A stretch of DNA of 64,000 bases from an uncultured Alphaproteobacteria bacterium (GTDB lineage: Bacteria; Pseudomonadota; Alphaproteobacteria; Micropepsales; Micropepsaceae): contig CADEFU010000004.1 of assembly GCA_902826695.1 (NCBI GenBank), positions 248,001 to 312,000 of the forward strand, read 5' to 3'. This document shows, piece after piece, positions 7,815-15,700 of the stretch. A model generated the notes under the pieces. That model was not told the origin of the DNA, made no database searches, and saw nothing but the letters and a program-made list of their open reading frames with translations. Each line of letters begins with the position of its first letter. Positions within the stretch are counted from its first letter, which is position 1. The position numbers and the translations under genes were made by a program.

Positions 7815-10793
7815 ATGACCAATCCGACCATCTTGAGTCCGAACGAAACGCTGGGCCTCACCGGCGCCGCTCTCGACAGCCGCGTACGCAAGTCGGCGAG
7901 CCACATCAACGACCTGACCTTCGCTCAAATCGGCCAACGCCTTCGCGCAGATGCGCAAAAGAACGAACTCACCTACGAACGCGACGGCAAATTCGAACCG
8001 ATCCCCGTGATGCTGCGACCTCTCCTCGCTATGAACGAGCAGCTCGGCTACGTCCAGCACGTCTGCCAACGCCTCACCGACGCGCTGAAGCTGCTACCAT
8101 CGCTCTACCTGAACGATCCCGTGGTCAAGAAGATCATCGCGATCACGCCCGGTGAAGAAGGTTGGCTCCGAGATACCTGGACGCCCGCGCACCAACGCAA
8201 CAACACAGTCTACGGCCGCCTCGATGCGGTGTGCGACTTCACCGCCGCGGGCTGGCAAGACACCCTCCACTTCATGGAAGCCAACCTCTCCGGCGTCGGC
8301 GGAATCAACTACGCTCCGCTCGCCGAACAACTGGTGATGCGCGACATCATTCCAACGCTTCTCGATCACGACCCCACGCTCCGGATCGAACTGCCGCGCG
8401 ACCAGCGCGACCTCTTCATTCAAGTCCTGATCGACCACGCGCGAGCGCTCGGCCGCACGAAATGCCGCTTGAGCTTCGTCGAGCCGAAATACGCCGAAGA
8501 CGGCATCAACGAACAATCCGTTCTTAGCCAATACCTCGCCAAACGCCACAACCTCACGATCACCCACGCAGATCCAAGCGAGTTGCGCATCAAGGACGGC
8601 GACGTCTACTACGGCGACGAGTGCGTGGATGTCGCATATCGCGACTACGAGGTCCGGGACCTGATCGAACTCGAAGAGGAACTCGGCAAGCCTCTCGAAG
8701 CGATGCGACACCTGTTTAAACAGAACCGCGTCGTCTCATCCCTCGTCGGGGATTTCGATCACAAAAGTTGCTGGGAAGTGCTCACTGACCCCGCGGTCGC
8801 GGAGCGCTTCTTCAGCGCGGAGGAGTGCCGCCTCTTCCGCCGCCACGTGCTTTGGACACGCATCGTCGGCGAACGAAAAACGACGCTGCCCCACAACGTC
8901 GAGGGCGACCTGCTCGAGTTCATGCGCACGCACCGCGAAGAGCTTGTGATGAAACCAAACCGCTCCTACGGCGGCGAAGGTGTAACGATTGGCGCTTCGA
9001 CTTCAGCCGCCGACTGGGAAAGACTGATCGACGAAGCGGTAAGGAACGTCGACCACACCGAAGAGAACTGGGTTGTTCAAAAAGCCACCCGCCTGCCTGT
9101 CCACGAGTTCCCTGTCGTCAGCCAAGATGGCCGCGTCTTCGCCGAACAATTCTACGCCGTCATGGGCTTCGCGCCGACCGAAAACGGCCTTGGCATCATG
9201 TGCCGGGTCAGCCAAAGGCAAGTCGTCAACGTCGCCCAACATGGCGGCATGGCGGCGGTCCTCGTTGCCCACCCGCCGCGCGAACTGCGTGTCCCGAAAC
9301 GCTCGCAAGGCGGCCGCCACGACGGCGCCGAGGAAGCGCTCCGTTCGAAGATCACCGAGCTTCAGCACTTTGACAACGCGATCGCCGTCCTTGAATGGGA
9401 CGAAGAAACAACCCTGCCCGACGGCGGTCGCGACGAACGGGGCGAGCAACTCGGCACACTCGAGGCCGCAAGACACGCGCTCCTCACGTCCGACCATCTT
9501 GGCGATCTCATCGAAGAAGTCGCCGTGACCCGCGAAGGTGACGAACGTTGGCGTCGCGAAATCGAGCTGTTGCGTGACCTCCGCGCAAGCGACCTAGCAC
9601 TCCCGAACGACCTCGTTCGCGCCTACGCCGCCGCACGGTCACGCACCACGGCCGCCTGGGAAGACGCGCGCGAAGCCGACGACTTCAAACTGCTGGCACC
9701 GGCGCTTGGCGAGCTCGTCGCTCTAGCCCGCGAGTCGTCCAAAACCATCGACCCCGACGCCGACCCGTACGACATCCTGCTCGACGAGTACGAGCCCGGT
9801 ATGACGCGCGCGCGCCTCGAGCCCGTGTTGAACGCGCTCCGCAAGCGCCTCGTCCCAATGGTCCAGGAGTCGACGCGCAAAACAGCGTCCTGGCCGGACA
9901 GCATCACGCGCGCAGTCCCGGATGCAAAGCTGTGGGCGGTATGCCACGACGTTCTAGAGACGATCGGCTTCGATTTCACCCGCGGCCACCTCGATCGCGC
10001 AACCCACCCTGGCACCACGGCACTAGGTTTCGACGACGTTCGCCTTGCCTTGCGTCCCAACCACGACGACTTACTCGAGGCGATCCTAACCACGCTGCAT
10101 GAAGGCGGCCATGGCCTCTATGACCAAGGTCTCGCCCCGCAAGACCGCGCCACGCTTCTCGCTCAAGCTCCATCCATGGGCATGCACGAAGCCCAAGCGC
10201 GCCTATGGGAAAACCATGTTGGCCGCAGCAGCGCCTTCTGGCGCTTCCTGTTCCCACGCTTGCGCGAAAACCTCGGTGCCCTAACCCAAGGCCTGGACGC
10301 AGATAAGCTCTTCCAAGCGGTCAACCGCGTACGCCCAACCTACATCCGCGCGAGCGCCGACGAATTGTCATACCACCTGCACATCCTGCTTCGTTACGAA
10401 CTCGAAGTCGCGATGATCAAAGGCGACATTAAAGTCGACGATCTCGCGGGCGAGTGGAACAAGCGCAGCCAGTCGCTGATCGGCGTTACGCCGATGAGTG
10501 ATCTGACCGGCGTACTCCAGGATGGCCATTGGGCGTCAGGCATGTTCGGCTACTTCCCGACCTACACCCTGGGCAGCCTCTACGCCGCCCAACTCATCGA
10601 AGCCTATGGAAAAACCAGCGACCTCAACGCCGAAATAGAGCGCGGCGAGTTCACGCCTTTGCGCACCTGGCTCCGCGACAAGATCTACAGCTCAGGCGAT
10701 CGGATCCCGACCGAGGACCTGGTCACACGCGTCACGGGAAAAGGCCTCGACGTCGACGCCTATTTCCGGCACATCGCAGTGAAATTCGGCTGA
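7815..10793 (+). CDS. Fusion of circularly permuted ATP-grasp ligase and M32 metallocarboxypeptidase
   Basis: 992 residues from the ATG at 7815 (GGAA just upstream); a start at 7764 would add 17 residues of low-complexity sequence. Residues 1 to about 495 resemble the type 2 circularly permuted ATP-grasp proteins: FMEANLSGVGGINYAPL, a nucleotide-binding VMKPNRSYGGEGVTIG (Lys 380) and NWVVQKATRLP. After a short basic linker (about 490-505), residues 505-992 form a complete carboxypeptidase Taq (M32) domain. It has LEWDEETTLPDGG near its start, the zinc motif HEGGH (762-766), the third ligand in MHEAQARLWE (Glu 792, the expected 30 residues on), the RPTYIRASADELSYHLHI region and a full C-terminus. 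Both halves look intact in one frame. It would be a cytoplasmic ligase plus carboxypeptidase; the substrate is unknown. It ends 4 bp from the convergent transporter gene. Confidence 0.85.
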   Translation: MTNPTILSPNETLGLTGAALDSRVRKSASHINDLTFAQIGQRLRADAQKNELTYERDGKFEPIPVMLRPLLAMNEQLGYVQHVCQRLTDALKLLPSLYLNDPVVKKIIAITPGEEGWLRDTWTPAHQRNNTVYGRLDAVCDFTAAGWQDTLHFMEANLSGVGGINYAPLAEQLVMRDIIPTLLDHDPTLRIELPRDQRDLFIQVLIDHARALGRTKCRLSFVEPKYAEDGINEQSVLSQYLAKRHNLTITHADPSELRIKDGDVYYGDECVDVAYRDYEVRDLIELEEELGKPLEAMRHLFKQNRVVSSLVGDFDHKSCWEVLTDPAVAERFFSAEECRLFRRHVLWTRIVGERKTTLPHNVEGDLLEFMRTHREELVMKPNRSYGGEGVTIGASTSAADWERLIDEAVRNVDHTEENWVVQKATRLPVHEFPVVSQDGRVFAEQFYAVMGFAPTENGLGIMCRVSQRQVVNVAQHGGMAAVLVAHPPRELRVPKRSQGGRHDGAEEALRSKITELQHFDNAIAVLEWDEETTLPDGGRDERGEQLGTLEAARHALLTSDHLGDLIEEVAVTREGDERWRREIELLRDLRASDLALPNDLVRAYAAARSRTTAAWEDAREADDFKLLAPALGELVALARESSKTIDPDADPYDILLDEYEPGMTRARLEPVLNALRKRLVPMVQESTRKTASWPDSITRAVPDAKLWAVCHDVLETIGFDFTRGHLDRATHPGTTALGFDDVRLALRPNHDDLLEAILTTLHEGGHGLYDQGLAPQDRATLLAQAPSMGMHEAQARLWENHVGRSSAFWRFLFPRLRENLGALTQGLDADKLFQAVNRVRPTYIRASADELSYHLHILLRYELEVAMIKGDIKVDDLAGEWNKRSQSLIGVTPMSDLTGVLQDGHWASGMFGYFPTYTLGSLYAAQLIEAYGKTSDLNAEIERGEFTPLRTWLRDKIYSSGDRIPTEDLVTRVTGKGLDVDAYFRHIAVKFG

Positions 10794-10797
10794 ATCG

Positions 10798-12138
10798 TCA
10801 CGCCTTCTCGATCTCGGCGCGGATCGCCCGTTGGCGCTCCGCGTCGAGTGGAAAGTTCCACATCAGCGCCATCGCGACGAGCTTGATCGCAATCGGCACC
10901 GCCGCGTAAAGCAGGGTCAACGCCAGCAGCGCATCTGCTGAGTTTGTGCTTCGCCCGTCTACGCCGATCGCGCTCGCGTCGAACCCCACAAAGTGCAGAA
11001 CGGGCAGAGACACCGCCGCGAGCGCGAACGCCATCTTCGTGGCGATGCCCCACAGCGCGAAGAACAGCCCTGTCCGCTGCTCACCCGAAGCCTGCGTGTC
11101 CGCATCCACGACGTCCGCCTGGATAGCTGACGGCAGCACCAAGTCGGCGCCAACGCCTATCCCAGACACGATCGAGATAATCAGAAATGCAATCACATCG
11201 CCCTCGCCTACGACGAACGGCGTGAACGCAAAGGCGCCGCACGCAACGACCATCGCCATCACCCAGGCGCGATGCTTGCCTATCCGTCGCGCCAGCCATA
11301 GCCAGAACGGAATGGCGACCAGTCCCGCGAGAAAGTAAGCAAGCAGCAACGGACCATAGGCCTCGCCCGCGCCGATCACATGCGCGACGAACAGCAAGAA
11401 CAGCGTCGCCGGGAGCCCGTTCGCGAAGGCATTGATCAAGTAAGCGGTAATCAACCGCCGGAACGGCGCATTGCTCGCGATCGCGCTCAAGCCCACGCGA
11501 AACTTTACCCGCGCCCGCGTAAGCGGCGCAGGCTCCGGCACCCGCGCGAGCGCCCATGCAACGGTCGGCAACAGCAGCGCGATGACGACCCCGCCCAGCA
11601 CCATCATATGGACGCGCGGATCGCTGTACCCGCTCGCCGTCAAAATCGTTGGCGTCGAGGCGGCGATCAACGTGCCGAACAGCCCGATCCCCTCACGCAC
11701 CCCCGCGATGCGCGTCCGCTCGTCGTAATCGCCCGACAGTTCCGCGCCCCAAGCATTGTAGGGCAGGATCATCATCGTCCAGCCCAAGGTCAGCCCGAAC
11801 AAGCCAATCCCGAAATACCAGAGCGTTACGTTGTCCGGCGGCACGAACAGCACCCAAACCGAAACCACGACAACCGGAAGCCCGATAAGCACCCAGAGCT
11901 TCCGGCGCCCAAACCGGCTCTCCGTGCGGTCGCTTAGAAACCCCATCACCGGGTCGGTAAAGGCATCGAACACCCGCGCCAAAATGATGATGTAGCCGAG
12001 CCAATCCAGCGGCAACCCTAGCGTCTGGGCATAAAATGCCGGCAAGAAGACGTAGGGTGGCAGCAATAGGATCGCCAGCGCGGCCGCTGGCGCCCCATAG
12101 GCCGCCAAAACCCCTGCCTTGAGCCGTTCGGTATTCAC
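10798..12138 (-). CDS. MFS transporter of the GPH (MelB-like) type
   Basis: 446 residues with 12 membrane segments. The GPH/MFS_2 signature is present in the first half: LARVFDAFTDPVMGFLSDRTESRFGRRK, split here as FDAFTDPVMGFLSDRT and RFGRRKLW, with the Asp residues that bind cation and sugar in MelB. A second GPH-like loop is LARVPEPAPLTR. Related transporters occur in the sigmaE-ChrR regulon of Rhodobacter beside a flavin oxidase and a CFA-synthase-like gene, the same partners seen here, so lipid-linked cargo is as plausible as sugar. It is divergent from the flavoprotein gene at 12180 (41 bp) and convergent with the fusion gene (4 bp). Confidence 0.85.
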   Translation of the reverse strand: MNTERLKAGVLAAYGAPAAALAILLLPPYVFLPAFYAQTLGLPLDWLGYIIILARVFDAFTDPVMGFLSDRTESRFGRRKLWVLIGLPVVVVSVWVLFVPPDNVTLWYFGIGLFGLTLGWTMMILPYNAWGAELSGDYDERTRIAGVREGIGLFGTLIAASTPTILTASGYSDPRVHMMVLGGVVIALLLPTVAWALARVPEPAPLTRARVKFRVGLSAIASNAPFRRLITAYLINAFANGLPATLFLLFVAHVIGAGEAYGPLLLAYFLAGLVAIPFWLWLARRIGKHRAWVMAMVVACGAFAFTPFVVGEGDVIAFLIISIVSGIGVGADLVLPSAIQADVVDADTQASGEQRTGLFFALWGIATKMAFALAAVSLPVLHFVGFDASAIGVDGRSTNSADALLALTLLYAAVPIAIKLVAMALMWNFPLDAERQRAIRAEIEKA

Positions 12139-12179
12139 AGGCTATGATCCATGCGGCCTCGGCCAGCGTAACGGGTCCC

Positions 12180-13478
12180 ATGGCCAATATAGCGATCATC
12201 GGCAGTGGGATTTCGGGGCTTTCGGCCGCCTACCTGCTCCAGCAAAAGCACACCGTCACCCTCTACGAGAAAGAGCCGCGCCTTGGCGGCCACAGTAGAA
12301 CGATTACGGTCAAACACGGCGATCGGATCATTCCCGTCGACACGGGCTTCATCGTCTTCAACGAACGCAACTACCCGAACCTGACCGCCCTGTTCGCCCA
12401 TTTGGGCGTCAAGATCAAGAACAGCGACATGACCTACGCCTTCACCACGCGTGAGGGATGGTTCGAATGGGGCGCGAAGGACCTGAACACCATCTTTGGC
12501 CAACGCCGAAACCTCCTGCGCCCTTGGTTCCTGAAGCTCTTGAGCGAAGTCCTGCGGTTCAACCGCGAGGTTGTGGGCCGCGTCGACGACGATCCATACA
12601 TCACACTCGGCGATCTGATCGCCGCAATGAAGCTAAGCGAGCACTTCAAGTACTACTACCTGCTGCCTATGTCCGGCGCCATCTGGAGCTCCCCGCCGCA
12701 GCAGATGCTGAAGTTCCCGGCAAAAGTCTTCGTGAACTTCTTCCAGAACCACAGCTTGCTGTCCACCGGCGGCCAGCCGCAATGGCTGACCGTGGACGCC
12801 GGCTCGCAACAATACGTCCAACGCATCGCCGCAGCCCTTCGCGACCGCGCGCTCACCGGCTGCGCCGCAACCTTAGTTGAGCGTCACCCCGGCGCCGTGC
12901 GCATCAAGGACACGCAAGGGCGCGAGGCGCTCTACGATCATGTTGTCTTCGCGTGCCATACGGACGAGGCGCTTGCGCTAATGGGCGACCCTTCGCCTAG
13001 CGAGCACAGCGCGCTTTCCGCCATCCGCTACCAAAAGAACGTCGCCATCTTGCACAAAGATCCGCGGTTCATGCCGAAGCGGCGCCGTTGCTGGTCAGCC
13101 TGGAACTATCATGCCAGCGGCAAGATGCACGAGCCGGCCGTCACGCTGACATACTGGATGAACCGCCTCCAAGGCATCGACGAGAACTATCCGCTTTTCG
13201 TGACGCTAAACCCGCAAAGCGAAGTCGCGCCCGCAGACATCTTCGACACCCACGTGTTTCACCACCCCGTATTCGATGTCGGTGCGATGGCCGCTCAAGC
13301 GCAGATCGCCAGCATGCAAGGCAGTCGTAACACGTGGTTCTGCGGCGCCTACATGCGCCATGGCTTCCACGAAGACGGCTTGATGAGCGCCATGGCGGTC
13401 GCGGAGAAACTTGGTGCAAACGCGCCTTGGCACGGCACCAGCCGCGACCAGGGCGAACTCGCCGCCGCTGCCGACTAA
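12180..13478 (+). CDS. FAD-dependent amine-oxidase-like protein of the cfa-associated family
   Basis: 432 residues from the ATG at 12180. An in-frame ATG at 12144 would add 12 residues before the dinucleotide fold and is less likely. The N-terminus is the classic Rossmann motif IAIIGSGISGLSAAYLL, then EKEPRLGGHSRT and DTGFIVFNERNYPNL, typical of the flavin proteins found next to cyclopropane synthase homologues. The conserved PMSGAIWSSPP and YHAsGKMHEPAVTLTYWMNRLQ segments are present. In Rhodobacter a protein of this kind acts with a CFA-like methyltransferase in membrane-lipid modification under singlet-oxygen stress; the exact reaction here is inferred. Its stop overlaps the convergent gene at 13475 by 4 bp. 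Confidence 0.85.
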   Translation: MANIAIIGSGISGLSAAYLLQQKHTVTLYEKEPRLGGHSRTITVKHGDRIIPVDTGFIVFNERNYPNLTALFAHLGVKIKNSDMTYAFTTREGWFEWGAKDLNTIFGQRRNLLRPWFLKLLSEVLRFNREVVGRVDDDPYITLGDLIAAMKLSEHFKYYYLLPMSGAIWSSPPQQMLKFPAKVFVNFFQNHSLLSTGGQPQWLTVDAGSQQYVQRIAAALRDRALTGCAATLVERHPGAVRIKDTQGREALYDHVVFACHTDEALALMGDPSPSEHSALSAIRYQKNVAILHKDPRFMPKRRRCWSAWNYHASGKMHEPAVTLTYWMNRLQGIDENYPLFVTLNPQSEVAPADIFDTHVFHHPVFDVGAMAAQAQIASMQGSRNTWFCGAYMRHGFHEDGLMSAMAVAEKLGANAPWHGTSRDQGELAAAAD

Positions 13479-14005
13479 CGCAGGTTGAGCAGCGCCGCCC
13501 TCAAGCGGGGCTCGGAAGTCCGCGGCGAGAGCCAGACGCCGAAGAAGGGATCAGCAAACGCGCCGTCTGCAATCTCCGAGGTTACCGCGCCATTGTGGAA
13601 GAACCGTACGCCACGCCCCGGTACATGCAACGCGGTAATGCGATCACCATCCTTCACAGCCGGAAACGCACGCGTCAGCGCCGACGCGTATCGAGCAATC
13701 ACGTCCTTCGGCAAGGTCGGTGCCACCTTTTTCATCTCCTCGGCCGTACGCTCTACAAGCTCTTCGGTCGTGAACGACATCCGGTAGCGCAAGGTCAAAG
13801 CAAACGGGGCGTTCATCGACCACTGCGGCGCATCGGTCCAAAGTGTCGCGTCGTACGCGGTAAACACCAGCCAGCTGAGCGATCCGCTGCCATAGGGCTT
13901 GGCCGCGCTGATCTCCCCGCCAAGCTCGGTTGGCCGCGCCATAGCCGCAGCCAGCGAAGCAAACCCAAACAACGTCACGAAAACAAAGAACGCGACTCTA
14001 CGCAT
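13475..14005 (-). CDS. Exported chalcone-isomerase-like protein
   Basis: 176 residues from the ATG at 14005, with an N-terminal signal peptide (RRVAFFVFVTLFGFASLAAAMA). It matches the bacterial chalcone-isomerase-like family (Chalcone_3): SGSLSWLVFTAYDATLWTD near the N-terminus, FALTLRYRMSF, RYASALTRAFPAVKDGDRIT and a C-terminal FFGVWLSPRTSEPRLRAALL. These periplasmic proteins have the fatty-acid-binding chalcone-isomerase fold, but most lack proven catalysis. The start codon overlaps the end of the methyltransferase gene (ATGCGTAG), so the two are translationally coupled. The shared transcript suggests a role in handling modified lipids. Confidence 0.8.
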   Translation of the reverse strand: MRRVAFFVFVTLFGFASLAAAMARPTELGGEISAAKPYGSGSLSWLVFTAYDATLWTDAPQWSMNAPFALTLRYRMSFTTEELVERTAEEMKKVAPTLPKDVIARYASALTRAFPAVKDGDRITALHVPGRGVRFFHNGAVTSEIADGAFADPFFGVWLSPRTSEPRLRAALLNLR

Positions 14006-15167
14006 GCGCCAACTCCACCTGATGAACGTCGGTTCGGCCAACCGCAAAGGCCGCCGCACACATGCCGATATAGAACTGCCAGTTGCGAAGGAAATAGTCG
14101 TCATGCCCCATCGCGCGAAGTTTTTCCTCAGCAGCCTTTTGTCCTGCCGACCAGGCCCGCAGAGTCCGCGCGTAGTCTTGCCCAAACGAAAACACGTCGA
14201 GCACCTTTAGCCCTGCCCGCTCCGCTTCCTCCTTGAACCGCGCCAACGAGGGCAGCATTCCGCCCGGAAACACATAGTGCCGGATGAAGTCGCTTCGCGT
14301 GCGATAGCCGGGAAACACGTCGTCTTTCACTGAGATCGTCTGAACCACCGCGCGACCACCACGCTTTAGGCGCTCGCTTAGGGTATGAAAGTACTGCGGC
14401 CAGTACCGCTCACCCACCGCCTCGAACATCTCGATCGACACGATCATGTCGTAGAGCCCCTTCGTCTTGCGATAATCCTCAAGGCGAACATCCGCCTTCG
14501 ATCCCAACCGCCGCGTAGCAAACGCGTGCTGCGCCGGCGACACCGTGATGCCGGTCACTTCATGCGCGCGCTGTGCTGCAGCTTCAGCGAAGCCGCCCCA
14601 CCCGCATCCGACCTCAAGCACATTCGACCGCGGCGCCACGAACTTATCGAGAATGCGCGCATACTTCGTACGCTGCGCATCGGCGAGGGAGCTGTCCTTC
14701 TCTTTGTAAAGAGCCGACGAGTACGTCATCGTTTCGTCAAGCCACAACGCATAGAAGTCGTTCCCGACGTCGTAATGCGCCTTGATGTTGCGCTGGCTTC
14801 CGCTTTCGCTGTTCCGCCGCACCAGCGTATTCATCAGCACGAACCCCACACGGTTCCAGATGTTGCCGTGCGCATATCCCTCAAAGTAGTCGAGGTTGAG
14901 CAACAGCAACGAAACGAACGCCTCGATATCGTCCGTCTCCCAAGCGCCCGCGATATAGTCCTCGCCAAGCCCGATGTCTCCACGCGCAAGCACGCGAACG
15001 AGTACATCCCAAGACTTGATCGCAAACCGCGCCTTCGGCCCCGCCTGGCGCCCGGTGACGACATGCACCTCACCGTTTGGCGCAACGAACGTCAGAGTGC
15101 CGAATTCAATGCGCCGGATCGCCTCCAGCCAACGCCTTTCGATTGCCGAGTATGGAAGTAAAGTCAT
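13998..15167 (-). CDS. cfa: CFA-synthase-like SAM-dependent lipid methyltransferase
   Basis: 389 residues, close to cyclopropane-fatty-acyl-phospholipid synthases. The N-terminal lipid-binding domain (residues 1-110) contains GLGEDYIAGAWETDD. The SAM domain starts with NIKAHYDVGNDFYALWLDETMTYSSA and has the glycine-rich loop VLEVGCGWGGFAEAA. EMFEAVGERYWPQYF and HYVFPGGMLPSL follow, the usual active-site and bicarbonate-site region. Either cyclopropane formation or the methylation step toward furan or branched lipids is possible. The neighbouring flavoprotein and transporter favour a specialised lipid modification. The DUF1365 gene that commonly sits between the flavoprotein and the methyltransferase is absent. 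Confidence 0.85.
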   Translation of the reverse strand: MTLLPYSAIERRWLEAIRRIEFGTLTFVAPNGEVHVVTGRQAGPKARFAIKSWDVLVRVLARGDIGLGEDYIAGAWETDDIEAFVSLLLLNLDYFEGYAHGNIWNRVGFVLMNTLVRRNSESGSQRNIKAHYDVGNDFYALWLDETMTYSSALYKEKDSSLADAQRTKYARILDKFVAPRSNVLEVGCGWGGFAEAAAQRAHEVTGITVSPAQHAFATRRLGSKADVRLEDYRKTKGLYDMIVSIEMFEAVGERYWPQYFHTLSERLKRGGRAVVQTISVKDDVFPGYRTRSDFIRHYVFPGGMLPSLARFKEEAERAGLKVLDVFSFGQDYARTLRAWSAGQKAAEEKLRAMGHDDYFLRNWQFYIGMCAAAFAVGRTDVHQVELAHA

Positions 15168-15247
15168 GCGTCCAACCTTGCGCCCGCCAAGTCGGGCTCA
15201 TCAGCGAAGTATACGCAAGTATTGAGGCGTTGGATTTCCCTGGGAAA

Positions 15248-15700
15248 CTACCAGGATCCCAGATCCGCATCGTCCCCTGCGCCGCCTTCTTTCCCGTCGG
15301 CGCCGAGGGAAGAAACATCGAATTTCCCGTGCGTTCCCGGCAGCTTATAGAGATAGGGCCGCCCCCACGGGTCGATAATTCCCCCCGCCTTGTTAAGATA
15401 GGGACCGTCCCAGGCGGTCGCACCCTCAGGCTTCTCGACCAATGCCTTCAAGCCCTGCTGATCGGTGGGATAGCTTCCGTTCGCCAGGTAATAGAGGTCA
15501 AGCGCCGTTGCGATATTCGCGATTTGAACTTTCGCGGCCTTCGCCTTCGACGCATCGAAGTATCCGATCACCGTCGGTGCCGCGAGCGCAATGAGCAGGC
15601 TCATGATCGCCAGCACGACCAAGAGCTCAAGCAACGAATACCCGCGTTGCGACGCGCGCCGATCCTTACGCTTCTTCTTCCGACCGAACATCCCGCTCAC
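15248..15700 (-). CDS. gspG: Type II secretion major pseudopilin GspG
   Basis: 150 residues. The prepilin signal is QRGYSLLELLVVLAIMSLL: a short basic leader, Gly at the cleavage site and Glu at +5, so a prepilin peptidase should cut after RG. The C-terminal GspG domain has DLYYLANGSYPTDQQGLKALVEKP, WDGPYLNKAGGIIDPWGRPYLYKLPG and the calcium-site Asp residues in SLGADGKEGG. It forms the shaft of the pseudopilus that drives type II secretion. The start overlaps the gspE stop (ATGA), so it is coupled to gspE; gspF is missing between them. Confidence 0.92.
   Translation of the reverse strand: MSGMFGRKKKRKDRRASQRGYSLLELLVVLAIMSLLIALAAPTVIGYFDASKAKAAKVQIANIATALDLYYLANGSYPTDQQGLKALVEKPEGATAWDGPYLNKAGGIIDPWGRPYLYKLPGTHGKFDVSSLGADGKEGGAGDDADLGSW

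Noticed and set aside
13998-14185. N-terminal extension of the chalcone-isomerase-like gene
   Set aside because: The extension is the cfa 3' end in another frame; the inner ATG at 14005 begins a proper signal peptide.
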